A program made the translations under genes and the position numbers. Below are positions 8,573-17,407 of a DNA stretch of 64,000 nt, one piece after another. Under the pieces are notes generated by a model. It was not told the DNA's origin. It searched no databases and saw nothing but the letters and a program-made list of their open reading frames with translations. Within the stretch, counting starts at the first letter, position 1, and each line of letters begins with the position of its first letter. The stretch is taken from the NCBI GenBank assembly GCA_963677815.1, contig OY782499.1, forward strand, positions 992,001 through 1,056,000, in the 5' to 3' direction. The stretch is from JAEKNW01 sp963677815 (GTDB lineage: Bacteria > Cloacimonadota > Cloacimonadia > Cloacimonadales > JAFGVF01).

Positions 8573-9660
8573 TATTTCACCTCACCGAAAGCTTTAGGCA
8601 TAGTCCATTTATCAATAAGCGGAGTAGCTAGGTTCATAAGGAGAATAGAGTAGGAAACGCCTTCAGGGTAGCCACCAACCAGTCTGATAGTAATAGTTAA
8701 GACACCACAACCGATACCGAAAATGATTCTTCCTCGCTTAGTAACAGGGGTCGAAACATAATCGGTAGCCATAAAGAAAGCACCCAGCATGAGTCCACCA
8801 GAAAGAATATGAAAGAGAGGAAGCTGGATTCCTGCAGAGAAGAGTCCATTCATACCACCAAAAGCCCAAGCAAGAATAAAGGCTGTTCCTAGATAAGAGA
8901 AAGGAATACGCCAATCAATAATGTGCTTCATCATGAGGAAAAGTCCACCAATGAGCAAAGCAAGAGCAGAGACTTCACCAATACAACCACCAATGTTTCC
9001 TGCTAAGAGATTCCCTAAAGAAGACCAATCAAGTAAACCATTAAAGATGGTATTTTGGACTAAAGTAGGGTCACTAGCATCAGAGAACATTTCAACATCC
9101 CTAATAGATTTAATGACATTCAAAGGGGTAGCAGAAGTAATCTTAGTGTAGGCAATACTAGACAGGTTCTGAACATTAGCCATAGTAGATTGAGAAATAC
9201 CAGAAATAGAATTATTAATAGTATGCTTCCAACCATCAGTCATGAGAGTAGGCCATGAAGCAAGCAAGAAAGCCCTTCCTAAAAGAGCAGGATTTAAAGG
9301 GTTGTTGCCAAGTCCACCAAAGACTTGCTTTCCCACTGCAATAGCAAAAATAGAACCAACAATAGGTAACCAATAAGGGGCATTTGCATGAATATTAAAG
9401 GAAACCAAAAGACCTGTTAAGAAGGCTGAACCATCAGAAACAGTGATTGGTACTTTACGCCACTTCTGAATCAATGCTTCACAAACTACAGCTACTAAAC
9501 CACCCACAAGAGTTAGTAAGAAAGCCTTTATTCCATAGAAATAAGTCCCCATTCCTAAAGCAGGAAGCAGGGCAATTACTACCATCCACATTATGTTAGA
9601 AGTTGATTTATGCTCGTGTAAATGAGGAGCAGGGGATACTTTATAAATATTATTCGACAT
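8572..9660 (-). CDS. rnfD: Rnf complex membrane subunit RnfD
   Basis: Polytopic flavin-carrying subunit of Rnf (362 aa from the start chosen here). Typical RnfD signatures are seen: SDGSAFLTGLLVSF, GKQVFGGLGNNPLNPALLGR, TSATPLNVIK (its Thr is the likely covalent FMN site) and FFMATDYVSTP. I chose the ATG at 9660 because AGGAG lies 8 bp before it; an upstream in-frame TTG at 9696 lies inside rnfC and has no good site. Starts 11 bp after the rnfC stop. Confidence 0.93.
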   Translation of the reverse strand: MSNNIYKVSPAPHLHEHKSTSNIMWMVVIALLPALGMGTYFYGIKAFLLTLVGGLVAVVCEALIQKWRKVPITVSDGSAFLTGLLVSFNIHANAPYWLPIVGSIFAIAVGKQVFGGLGNNPLNPALLGRAFLLASWPTLMTDGWKHTINNSISGISQSTMANVQNLSSIAYTKITSATPLNVIKSIRDVEMFSDASDPTLVQNTIFNGLLDWSSLGNLLAGNIGGCIGEVSALALLIGGLFLMMKHIIDWRIPFSYLGTAFILAWAFGGMNGLFSAGIQLPLFHILSGGLMLGAFFMATDYVSTPVTKRGRIIFGIGCGVLTITIRLVGGYPEGVSYSILLMNLATPLIDKWTMPKAFGEVK

Positions 9661-9670
9661 TATGATACTC

Positions 9671-10999
9671 CTATTTAGACTTTTTTCTTTCTTCAAAGAT
9701 TTTAGACTTGGCTATATCTACATACTGAAGAATGTTAATGTTGGCAGGACAAACATAAGCACAAGTTCCACAACGCATACAATCCATTGCTCCAGCCTTC
9801 TCTGCCATTGCCCAATCACTATACTTGGTTCCCCTTACTATCATGTTGGGGATAAGATTCATTGGGCATACATTGACACAACCTGCACAGGAAATACAAT
9901 TTAACTCTTGATTACGCTTGGCTTGCTTTTTGTTGAAGAGTAAGAGACCTGATGAACCTTTGGTCATGGGGGTTTCTAGGGTAGGTATAGCAAATCCCAT
10001 CATAGGACCGCCTGAAATTACTGAACCTATTTCTTGGGTAACACCACCAGCTGCTTCTAGAAGCTCTGAATAGAGGGTGCCGATTCTGGCCTTGAAGTTC
10101 TTAGGATTTTTGACGATACCACCTGTAACAGTTATAACTCTATCTATTAGAGGTTTCTTTTTAGCAATAGCCTCATAGACAGCAATAGCAGTTCCTACAT
10201 TCTGAACCACAACTTTCGCTTCCATGGGAAGTCCACCCTTGTTTGGTACTTTACGTTTGGTTGCTGCATAGATTAGTTGTTTTTCAGCACCTTGAGGATA
10301 CTTAACTTTCAATGCTACAACTTCAATATTAGTTTCTTTACTAACTAAGTTAGACATGTGCTTGATTGCATCAGGCTTGTTAGCTTCGATACCGATGATA
10401 CCTTTTTCTGCTTTGACTATTTTCATTATGGCTTTTAGACCTTTAATGATATCTTCAGCTTGCTCTAACATAATTCTGTAATCAGCAGTCAAGAAAGGTT
10501 CGCATTCAACACCATTAAGAATAACTGTATCAATAGGTTTGTCTGCTGGTGGAGAAAGCTTTACATGGGTAGGGAAACCAGCTCCTCCCATTCCACATAC
10601 TCCTGCTTCTGCAATTCTTTTCTTCATCTCATCTGGACTAAGTGATAAGTAATCTTTCTCATCAATCAACTCAATCCATTCATCTGTTTTTCCGTCACCT
10701 GTAATTTCAATAGCCATTTGACTATTTCCAATTGGGTGAGGAAACTTAGCAATTTTTGTCACTTTCCCGGTAATAGAAGCATGCATAGGAATAGATACAA
10801 ATCCACCTGCTTCTGCTATTACTTGTCCTGTTTTAACTTCATCACCAACTTTAACTATTGGTTTTGAAGGAGCACCTATGTGCTGAGATAATTGGATAAT
10901 TACCTTTTTAGGGAGGGGAAATTCTTCGATGAAGGCATCTTTTGAAAATTCTTTAAAATCATGAGGATGGGCTCCACCCATAAATGTTTTTAAACTCAT
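9671..10999 (-). CDS. rnfC: Rnf complex NADH/Fe-S subunit RnfC
   Basis: Soluble subunit that exchanges electrons with NAD+ (442 aa). The N-terminus SLKTFMGGAHPHDFKE is typical. A Rossmann-type NADH/FMN region contains GMGGAGFPTHVKL, and two 4Fe-4S motifs follow near the C-terminus (CISCAGCVNVCP and CMRCGTCAYVCP). I chose the ATG at 10999 because GGGAG lies 5 bp upstream; another ATG five codons earlier has no site of its own. First gene of rnfCDGEAB, transcribed away from the hydrogenase terminator. Confidence 0.95.
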   Translation of the reverse strand: MSLKTFMGGAHPHDFKEFSKDAFIEEFPLPKKVIIQLSQHIGAPSKPIVKVGDEVKTGQVIAEAGGFVSIPMHASITGKVTKIAKFPHPIGNSQMAIEITGDGKTDEWIELIDEKDYLSLSPDEMKKRIAEAGVCGMGGAGFPTHVKLSPPADKPIDTVILNGVECEPFLTADYRIMLEQAEDIIKGLKAIMKIVKAEKGIIGIEANKPDAIKHMSNLVSKETNIEVVALKVKYPQGAEKQLIYAATKRKVPNKGGLPMEAKVVVQNVGTAIAVYEAIAKKKPLIDRVITVTGGIVKNPKNFKARIGTLYSELLEAAGGVTQEIGSVISGGPMMGFAIPTLETPMTKGSSGLLLFNKKQAKRNQELNCISCAGCVNVCPMNLIPNMIVRGTKYSDWAMAEKAGAMDCMRCGTCAYVCPANINILQYVDIAKSKIFEERKKSK

Positions 11000-11186
11000 C
11001 TTGTCTCCCAACATTTTTTTTTAATATTTTATATTTACTAACTAATTTCCTATTATATATCTAACAATTTATCAATTTTTTAATTTATACCCCAAATAAA
11101 TGATACTTTAAAATAATGCAAGTTTTTTAATTCGATAAATTTATCTTGATGCTAAAGAAAAGTAAAATGATTAGTTAGAAGAACAA

Positions 11187-11215
11187 AAACTCAGAGATGC
11201 AGTTACATCTCTGAG
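11187..11215 (-). terminator. Terminator of the hydrogenase operon
   Basis: CTCAGAGATG and CATCTCTGAG form a perfect 10-bp stem with a 5-base loop. On the minus strand it is followed by TTTTTGTT, 37 bp after the hydrogenase stop. Confidence 0.85.
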
Positions 11216-11251
11216 ATGAATTAAAATAAAGAGCTACTTGATTATTCGGGT

Positions 11252-12670
11252 TTATAAAGACTTCTTATGAAAAGCAATTCCAATTTTAGGATTAGTAATA
11301 GAGTTTGGTCCTGCAATGCAACCTCCTTCACAAGCCATTACTTCCATAAAGTTACTAGGTAATTTACCTGCTAGGAAGGCATTAATCCTGAAAATACTCT
11401 TTTTATCAATCCCATTAATAATCTCAGCTTGGAAATCAGCTTCTTTAGGAATATTTAGTTGCAAAGCTTGAGTAACCCCTTGACTTACTGCAAAATTACG
11501 GCTAGGTGAGTTACCTTTGAGATTTGCCTCGAGAGGAAGAAGAGCATCTAGTTGAATATTTTTTGCTGCTAACATAGCTCCTAGCTCTTCAAAAGATAGA
11601 ACGAAGTCTGTATTTGGATCAGATAAAGTTTCTGATTTCTTAGCAATACATGGCCCAATAAAGACAGCTACACAATGGGGGTCTCTTCTTTTAACTTCTT
11701 GAGAAGTATATTTCATAGGTGATAGAGTGGAAGATACTAAGTTTTTCTTATCAGCTTGGTGTTTATCCACATAATTGACATAGGCTGGGCAACAGGAAGA
11801 TGTCATCTTACTCTTACCTTCTTTAGATAACTCAAGCCATTCTTCAGCTTCTTTCTTACCTGTTTCGATAGCTCCATAAGCAACTTCTACAACTTCAGAA
11901 AAACCTAATTTTATCAGTCCAGCAATTATTTTTGGGTATTCAGCAGGAAATTGACCTGCTATGGCTGGCGCTATCATAGCGACAATTTTCTTTTTCTGAT
12001 TTATCTGGTCAATAACGAAAGGCATCTGTGATTTTTCGAAAATAGCTCCAAAAGGGCAGGCATTTAAACATTTTCCACAAAAGATGCACTTTGAGAAATC
12101 AATCTTTGCTATACCATTTTCATCTTTAGAAATAGCTCCAACTGGACAAACCTCTTGGCAGGGAACAGGAACATAAGTGATAGCATGATAAGGACAAACC
12201 TCAAGGCATTTCCCACAATTTTTACAGAGGTCTGGATCAATTTCAGCATGTCCATTTTTAAAAGAAATAGCCTTAGTTGGACAGTTCATCATGCAAGGTC
12301 TAGCCACACAAGCCCGACAGGCATTGGTCACTAGATAACTGTTCTTAGAACAGGCAGAACAACCTTCATTCAGAACTGTCAATATCTCATGATCCAATTG
12401 AGGATTTGCTAATCTTTCTTGGGCAAATTCTTTGATACTCTTTAGTTCATCATCTTCATCATAGGCTAAGCCAAAGCAAGCAAGAGCAGCTGACCTAGTA
12501 ACAGCTCTTTCTTTATATACACAGCATCTTATATTATTCTGACTTCCCTTAGGGGTCATCATTACTGGAATTCTATTTAACTCGGTTAAGTCTTTTTGAT
12601 TTAAAAGAATATCAGCTATTCTTACTTTAAGTTCCCTTCTTAACAAGATGGCATTATTAATTTGAAACAT
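11252..12670 (-). CDS. [FeFe] hydrogenase, group-B type
   Basis: Monomeric [FeFe] hydrogenase catalytic protein of 472 aa that would reduce protons with, or oxidise H2 to, ferredoxin. Residues 104-130 carry a Cys-rich segment, and residues about 126-206 carry ferredoxin motifs (CKNCGKCLEVCP, CIFCGKCLNACP and an additional CxxxCP). The H-cluster domain has all four cluster cysteines: SSCCPAYV (291-298), FIGPCIAKKSE (337-347) and MACEGGCIAG (445-454). The doubled Cys in the first motif and the N-terminal IRCCVYKERA are features of the group B family rather than group A. No maturase genes (hydEFG) are in the window. Last gene of the five-gene hydrogenase operon. Confidence 0.9.
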   Translation of the reverse strand: MFQINNAILLRRELKVRIADILLNQKDLTELNRIPVMMTPKGSQNNIRCCVYKERAVTRSAALACFGLAYDEDDELKSIKEFAQERLANPQLDHEILTVLNEGCSACSKNSYLVTNACRACVARPCMMNCPTKAISFKNGHAEIDPDLCKNCGKCLEVCPYHAITYVPVPCQEVCPVGAISKDENGIAKIDFSKCIFCGKCLNACPFGAIFEKSQMPFVIDQINQKKKIVAMIAPAIAGQFPAEYPKIIAGLIKLGFSEVVEVAYGAIETGKKEAEEWLELSKEGKSKMTSSCCPAYVNYVDKHQADKKNLVSSTLSPMKYTSQEVKRRDPHCVAVFIGPCIAKKSETLSDPNTDFVLSFEELGAMLAAKNIQLDALLPLEANLKGNSPSRNFAVSQGVTQALQLNIPKEADFQAEIINGIDKKSIFRINAFLAGKLPSNFMEVMACEGGCIAGPNSITNPKIGIAFHKKSL

Positions 12671-12672
12671 AA

Positions 12673-12936
12673 CTACTCCTCTACTGTTAAAATATTATTT
12701 AGATGAGCAATTACCTTATCAACACTTGCTTGACAGAGTAAGTCATCACCAATCATAACAAAAGGAGCACTTGAGGCTGAGTAATCTTTACAGTAGCCTA
12801 AACAAGGAGAACCATAAATAACTACTTGATTATTAAATCTTTCTTCGATTTCTTTTTTAAATATTAAAAGCTCTGAAGACCCCATCAAATGACAAGTAGT
12901 TCCACAACAGACAGTAATTCTAATCTGATTTTCCAT
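12673..12936 (-). CDS. Thioredoxin-like [2Fe-2S] ferredoxin
   Basis: Small NuoE/HydC-like electron carrier, 87 aa. The four cluster ligands are visible as CGTTC (C-x3-C, after a preceding Cys) and CLGYC (C-x3-C), in the spacing of thioredoxin-fold 2Fe-2S proteins. It lies 2 bp upstream of the hydrogenase and 11 bp after the phosphatase gene, so it probably serves the same H2-linked system. The start has GAGGG directly upstream. Confidence 0.88.
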   Translation of the reverse strand: MENQIRITVCCGTTCHLMGSSELLIFKKEIEERFNNQVVIYGSPCLGYCKDYSASSAPFVMIGDDLLCQASVDKVIAHLNNILTVEE

Positions 12937-12947
12937 TTTTCCCTCTT

Positions 12948-14144
12948 TTATACAAAATTAATTTTTACATCTTTTAAATATTTATCTTCTAATACTTTAC
13001 CTATACGTCTAATAGTATTTCTTCTGATACCTAATTCGATTGGCATATTAGGGTCTTGGTGAGCATCATTGATTTTGGTACCTACATAAAATTCAATAAT
13101 ATCACTAGCCATTAAGAGTTTGACTAGTTTAGTTGCTCCATTATCTACCTTAATATTTTCAATAAACTCCTTGCCATGCAGGTAATTGAGAGTTTCTCCC
13201 ATAGTTATCATTCCTTCTGTTACTAAATCAATTCCTGGCATAAAAGAAGAACAAGGTACTATGGGGTCTAGAGTAGAAATATCTACTTCAATATTCTTTT
13301 GTAATTCACGTCCTAAAATCTTAGCTGTTGTTCCACCGCAAACTGCTTTTCTACCTTCATAAGAAGAAACTATTTGAGCTAAATATTCATCTTTAGCTGG
13401 GTCAATTGGTGGACCTGTCAAAACAACCAGTTTTCTTGGTTTTCGGATATTTATTACACAGCAGGTAATATCATCTTGAGGTTTATAAAGACTGTTAGCC
13501 GATGCATGTTCTACTATCTCTTGGGCAAATGACCTAGCTGAAAGATGAGGATATTTGCTAACTAGAAACTGACAAAATTCTCTTACATTATCCATCCCCC
13601 AACCTAAGGGGTAAGCATTAGAACCCATTCCTGATTGATTAACTCCATCAGAGAAAAATATCAATTTATCACCTAATTCAAGTTGGAAATTTGACATATT
13701 TATTGCATATTTCCTTTTAATATTTTCAATTTTTCCTTGATAAGTCTTGATATATGGAGACATCAGTTTGGAACCCCTCAATAATATAAATGGTGGATTA
13801 TCATAGTCTACAATAGAACACTTCCCTTGATAATCAATATCAACAATTGTAAAAGTAGCATAGCTGATTTTACGAATACTATCTACAGGCAAGGTGTTCA
13901 TTATTGTTTCAGCAGCCTTGATAATATCATACTTATTACAAGAATAGGTAAGAGCCATTTTAGAGGTCATTGATGAAATCACATTCGCTCTGACACCAGA
14001 ACCAAGTCCATCTGAAAGAACCGCAATGATCCTTTTATCATCTTTAACTTTAGTGGATAAAAAGGTATCTCCACATACTTTCTGACCAAACTTTGACTTT
14101 TGCAGATAATCAACTTCGATAAAGAAATTATTGTCTAGTTGCAT
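12948..14144 (-). CDS. PP2C/SpoIIE-type serine phosphatase of the hydrogenase locus
   Basis: 398 aa. The N-terminal ~240 residues match the SpoIIE/PP2C fold: AVLSDGLGSG gives the metal-binding Asp-Gly pair, FFSDGVNQSG the second acidic site, and DDITCCVINI the third. The C-terminal ~150 residues (from ...VVLTGPPIDPAKDE) are a separate domain I cannot assign by function; it contains AVCGGTTAKILGREL. Phosphatases of this type sit next to PAS-containing hydrogenase-like sensors in other anaerobes, so it is probably the signal output of the H2 sensor encoded just upstream (inference). Confidence 0.85.
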   Translation of the reverse strand: MQLDNNFFIEVDYLQKSKFGQKVCGDTFLSTKVKDDKRIIAVLSDGLGSGVRANVISSMTSKMALTYSCNKYDIIKAAETIMNTLPVDSIRKISYATFTIVDIDYQGKCSIVDYDNPPFILLRGSKLMSPYIKTYQGKIENIKRKYAINMSNFQLELGDKLIFFSDGVNQSGMGSNAYPLGWGMDNVREFCQFLVSKYPHLSARSFAQEIVEHASANSLYKPQDDITCCVINIRKPRKLVVLTGPPIDPAKDEYLAQIVSSYEGRKAVCGGTTAKILGRELQKNIEVDISTLDPIVPCSSFMPGIDLVTEGMITMGETLNYLHGKEFIENIKVDNGATKLVKLLMASDIIEFYVGTKINDAHQDPNMPIELGIRRNTIRRIGKVLEDKYLKDVKINFV

Positions 14145-14153
14145 AAGCTTATC

Positions 14154-15875
14154 CTATTCAGAGATATTCTCTGTTTTATCAATACCGGAAACATCGATGA
14201 TAGAGTTTAAGGCTATTTCAACTTCTGCAGCATTTTCCCCTAAAAGAAAAGCTATCTTCTGAACCATATCTAAATTCTTATTTATTACATTTTTAGCTTG
14301 TCTGATAGTATGACCTCTTGCTACTGATGGCACAGTAATGTCTTGCAGAACAGCACCTACGAGCTCATGCTTCTCTATGGTGAAGATTGATATTTTGAGA
14401 TATTTTTCCCCATATCGCAATTCTTTATCTAAGATATCATTCCCTTCATCAATTACCTTCTTAAACATACCAGTGAAAGAAATCATCTTATCTAATCTGG
14501 CTCCATCAAGTTCAATAACATCAGTAGCGAATTGTTCATCTAAGCCTAGAATCTTGAAGAAATTATCATTTGTCTCTTGAATTATCATATCTTTATCGAC
14601 AATAATTACACCTGAAGGCATAGTTCTAAAAAGAGCACTAGCCTTTTTTTGTGCTAACTTCCTTAAATATGAAACACACATTGATGGCTCTGCTTTGCCA
14701 TCTATAATGGCTTGAGCAAACTCTCTACAAGTATTATAGCCACAACCACCACAGTTTTTCTCATCTTCAGGTCGTGTTTTGCCAATCTTCCGAAAGACTT
14801 CTGTTATGTTTAATTGATTATCTCGTTCTTTCTTTACTTCTATTGAATAATAATTTTGCTTTATGTCTAAGCTAGGTTTTCTTTGAGTTTTCTTACCTAT
14901 GAAGTTATTGTTATTAATAATATCAATCTCTTTTAATAAATAAGAATTTTCTTTGATGCAGGCAGGTCCATTTATGCAACCTCCCTTACATGAGAGGGTC
15001 TCGAAAAAGATGTTTTTATCTAGACCTTGCTTTATTATATCAGAAAATAGTTTTATGACTCCATCTGTCCCAGAAATAGAAAAACATTGATAATTAGTAT
15101 CTTGGTCAATTAACAAAGTATCTATCATTCCACCTTCTACAGGATAAAGACTACCTTCTTGAGCATTCCTTGGGACGAAATCAAGATTATGGTCTATCTC
15201 AAGACGATAAGGATCTATCTTCTCTTCAGCAAGGTATTTATGTAAATCTTGGAAGGTAATAGCAAAATCTAGAATAGCTTGATGATAGTCAGATTCAATT
15301 TTCTTGGAAATGCAAGGGCCTATAAAGCCAATTAAATACTCTTTCCCATAATATGTCTTTAACATCTTGCTATGAGCTAATAGAGGAGAATCTATAGGAA
15401 TTAAACAATCTATAAGCTCAGGATAATACTTCTCTACTAATTCTACTATAGTAGGACAAGCAGTTGATATTTTCATTCCCTGTGCTGTCTTTAAATAGGC
15501 ACTTAAATTACTATTAACTTCTTCAGCTCCTAAAGCTGTTTCAGAAACTTCCCAAATTCCAACTTGCTTCAATGCTCCTATCAGTTGTTCTTTTGCTAAA
15601 TTTGGAAATTCACTTTTCCATGAAGGTGCTAGGGAAACAATAATTTTTTCTTTCATGGATAGAAGTAGCTTTAGCTTGGTTAAATCATCTCTTATACTCT
15701 TAGCATTAACAGGACAAATATCTACACAATGGCCACAGTGAATACATAGGTCTGGTATTATCGAAGCATGATGATTCTCTACTTTAATAGCCTTAACTGG
15801 ACAACCCCTAACACACTTGTAACAATCTTGACACTCAGCAAATTTGGTAAAGACAGGTAAATTGTTTGGGTTCAT
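14154..15875 (-). CDS. Putative H2-sensing [FeFe]-hydrogenase-like protein with PAS domain
   Basis: 573 aa. Order of parts: two ferredoxin motifs (CQDCYKCVRGCP at 15-26, CIHCGHCVDICP at 44-55); a hydrogenase domain keeping all four H-cluster cysteines (STAC to C140, IGPC to C188, SCKGGC to C296 and C300); a further 4Fe-4S motif (C375, C378, C383, C400); then a PAS domain starting near residue 415 (LFRTMPSGVIIVDKD). This layout is that of group C sensory hydrogenases (HydS-like), thought to sense H2 rather than turn it over quickly. It lies 9 bp upstream of the phosphatase gene. No histidine kinase domain is present. Confidence 0.88.
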   Translation of the reverse strand: MNPNNLPVFTKFAECQDCYKCVRGCPVKAIKVENHHASIIPDLCIHCGHCVDICPVNAKSIRDDLTKLKLLLSMKEKIIVSLAPSWKSEFPNLAKEQLIGALKQVGIWEVSETALGAEEVNSNLSAYLKTAQGMKISTACPTIVELVEKYYPELIDCLIPIDSPLLAHSKMLKTYYGKEYLIGFIGPCISKKIESDYHQAILDFAITFQDLHKYLAEEKIDPYRLEIDHNLDFVPRNAQEGSLYPVEGGMIDTLLIDQDTNYQCFSISGTDGVIKLFSDIIKQGLDKNIFFETLSCKGGCINGPACIKENSYLLKEIDIINNNNFIGKKTQRKPSLDIKQNYYSIEVKKERDNQLNITEVFRKIGKTRPEDEKNCGGCGYNTCREFAQAIIDGKAEPSMCVSYLRKLAQKKASALFRTMPSGVIIVDKDMIIQETNDNFFKILGLDEQFATDVIELDGARLDKMISFTGMFKKVIDEGNDILDKELRYGEKYLKISIFTIEKHELVGAVLQDITVPSVARGHTIRQAKNVINKNLDMVQKIAFLLGENAAEVEIALNSIIDVSGIDKTENISE

Positions 15876-15877
15876 AG

Positions 15878-16135
15878 CTAATCCTCTTGTAAAAATTTTT
15901 CAAGTAAAGTTATAAGATTATGATAATCGATATCGTGATAAATTTCACCGTTTATTTTTATGTTAGGTCCATCTTTACATAAACCTTGGCAAAGATTTCC
16001 CTGAACATATACTCTGTCTGCAAGCTTGTTATCTTGGATGTAAATCTTTAGTCTTTCTAGAGTTTCCCTGTTACCACGAGGATAGCAGGAAGAACCCATG
16101 CAAATACTGATATTAATATCTTTCTTACTAGGCAT
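15878..16135 (-). CDS. Thioredoxin-like [2Fe-2S] ferredoxin, first gene of the hydrogenase operon
   Basis: 85 aa, paralogous to the protein at 12673-12936. Cluster ligands are seen in CMGSSC (C-x4-C) and CQGLC (C-x3-C). The ATG is preceded by GAGGTG. It lies 2 bp upstream of the PAS hydrogenase gene, suggesting that it passes electrons to that protein, while its paralogue serves the catalytic hydrogenase (inference from position). Confidence 0.88.
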   Translation of the reverse strand: MPSKKDINISICMGSSCYPRGNRETLERLKIYIQDNKLADRVYVQGNLCQGLCKDGPNIKINGEIYHDIDYHNLITLLEKFLQED

Positions 16136-16212
16136 TTTATCACCTCACTTATTAGATATAAATATATCGATTTAATAATCTCTTTTTGTGTCAAGTACTT
16201 TTTTATTTTTCC

Positions 16213-16366
16213 TCAGGTTTTCTTGACTTTGTTGAAAAATTATGATTAGTAGCATATATCCTACATTGGATTTCCGATAAGACATATCTTTTTTCAAGCT
16301 GTAGGAGTAAATTCTTAAAAATCTCGGAGAGATGCAGATATAATAGGCAGGGTTCGAAGACCCTGT
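16213..16366. repeat. Dispersed repeat C (copy 1)
   Basis: Matches 29238-29389, including AAAATTATGATTAGTAGCAT and ATGCAGATATAATAGGCAGG. Its right end, with the palindrome AGGGTTCGAAGACCCT, is repeated in inverted orientation at about 16719-16752, so the two arms bracket the MITE and the REP pair between them. Confidence 0.65.
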
Positions 16367-16371
16367 ATTAA

Positions 16372-16532
16372 CCCAAATAATGCAATAGATCTTTGAGAAT
16401 AGCACTATATTCTTTTGCAAAAGTAACTTACATAATTCTTCCGAATATATATATTATATGCGTCGTAATTCTGTAAGCTATTTTGCTAAAAGAATATGCA
16501 CTCTTCTCTAAAGCTCTACTGCACAATCTGGG
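16372..16532. mobile_element. Palindromic MITE-like element, 161 bp (copy 2)
   Basis: Begins CCCAAATAATGCAATAGA and ends CACAATCTGGG, with ATTAA repeated on both sides (16367-16371 and 16533-16537). Apart from single-base differences it equals the copy at 41942-42102. It has inserted into the composite repeat of which 16213-16366 and 16719-16752 are the arms. Confidence 0.88.
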
Positions 16533-16557
16533 ATTAATTATTTCAAAAAATCAAGTA

Positions 16558-16696
16558 AAGCCCTGGAGGGGCGACAATATTCATTTTTCTAGATTTATTT
16601 TTATGTACTTATTATTCATAAAAAAAACATGATAAAAAAAGAGCTTAACCCTTATTTACATAATCAGTAAGAGGTATTATCGCCCCTCCGGGGCTT
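16558..16696. repeat. Inverted REP pair
   Basis: AGCCCTGGAGGGGCGA on the left faces TCGCCCCTCCGGGGCT on the right across about 105 bp of AT-rich sequence. Such GGAGGGGCGAC units are typical of REP sequences. No coding sequence is seen between the arms. Confidence 0.6.
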
Positions 16697-16752
16697 AGGT
16701 TTGTGGGAGACTCCTTGTACAGGGTCTTCGAACCCTGTCTATTATATCTGCA

Positions 16753-17247
16753 TCCTTCCAGGATTAATGAGCTTATATTTCTATATCCGAGATTTAGACA
16801 AGAATGCATTTATTAGTCAATTTGAAAAACTTAGCTATAAACTTAAATATGTGCATAAAATGCTTTAGTTAGCACAAGTACATGCTATCTATCAATTGTT
16901 TAGATTGAACAGTCTCGACTCTCTAAGGCGAAACTTAAGCGAAGGAGATTTCTACTGTAGATGTACTGTCTGAGTGAAGATGCTTCATCTCGCATTTACA
17001 GAAATTTATTTCTTATAGCCTTTTGTTCTTTACCAAAGAACCACTTTATTTTGGAGAGAACCCTATTTCTTGTTAGAACCTAGATCATATCACCAAAGAT
17101 ATCATTTTAAGTGAGTTAACTAGTTGATTCTACCTTACAACAGATTAAAATTTAGTGTGATTATAATTTTTATATAAGAATATCCCTGTCTATAATCTTA
17201 TTTCTAACAATAATTAAAGGTGCATGAAGAAGCTTTAATTTTTTTTC
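16753..17247. other. Gene-free stretch, nothing recognised
   Basis: About 500 bp with no open frame that looks real and no RNA gene that I can identify. A short ATTTCTACTGTAGAT at about 16948 looks like a Cas12a repeat core but is single and has too short a loop. Confidence 0.4.
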
Positions 17248-17275
17248 TTGACAATCGCATCTGTAAGATTATATT
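17248..17275 (+). promoter_or_regulatory. Possible sigma-70 promoter
   Basis: TTGACA and TATATT are separated by 16 bp. The site lies about 130 bp upstream of the lipoprotein gene at 17408. Confidence 0.45.
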
Positions 17276-17351
17276 TAGTTTGAATAAGTTGCTAATTAAA
17301 CTGTCATAGGGATATATAGAATGATGAACAAAATTGATTTGTTCAAAAAAA

Positions 17352-17377
17352 TCTAAAGCTCTACTGCACTATTTGGG
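17352..17377. mobile_element. Solo right end of the palindromic MITE
   Basis: CTAAAGCTCTACTGCACTAT followed by TTGGG matches the right terminus of the 161-bp element; no left end was found nearby. It lies 30 bp upstream of the start of the lipoprotein gene. Confidence 0.55.
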
Positions 17378-17407
17378 CTAAAAGTAATATGTAAAAAAGG
17401 AATAAGA

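Noticed and set aside
16345..16366. GGTTCGAAGACC as the T-loop of a tRNA gene
   Set aside because: It is part of a palindrome inside a dispersed repeat; no acceptor, D-arm or anticodon arm can be drawn around it.
16946..16966. ATTTCTACTGTAGAT, similar to the core of a Cas12a CRISPR repeat
   Set aside because: It occurs once, there are no regularly spaced repeats, no cas gene is in the window, and the loop between TCTAC and GTAGA is a single base.
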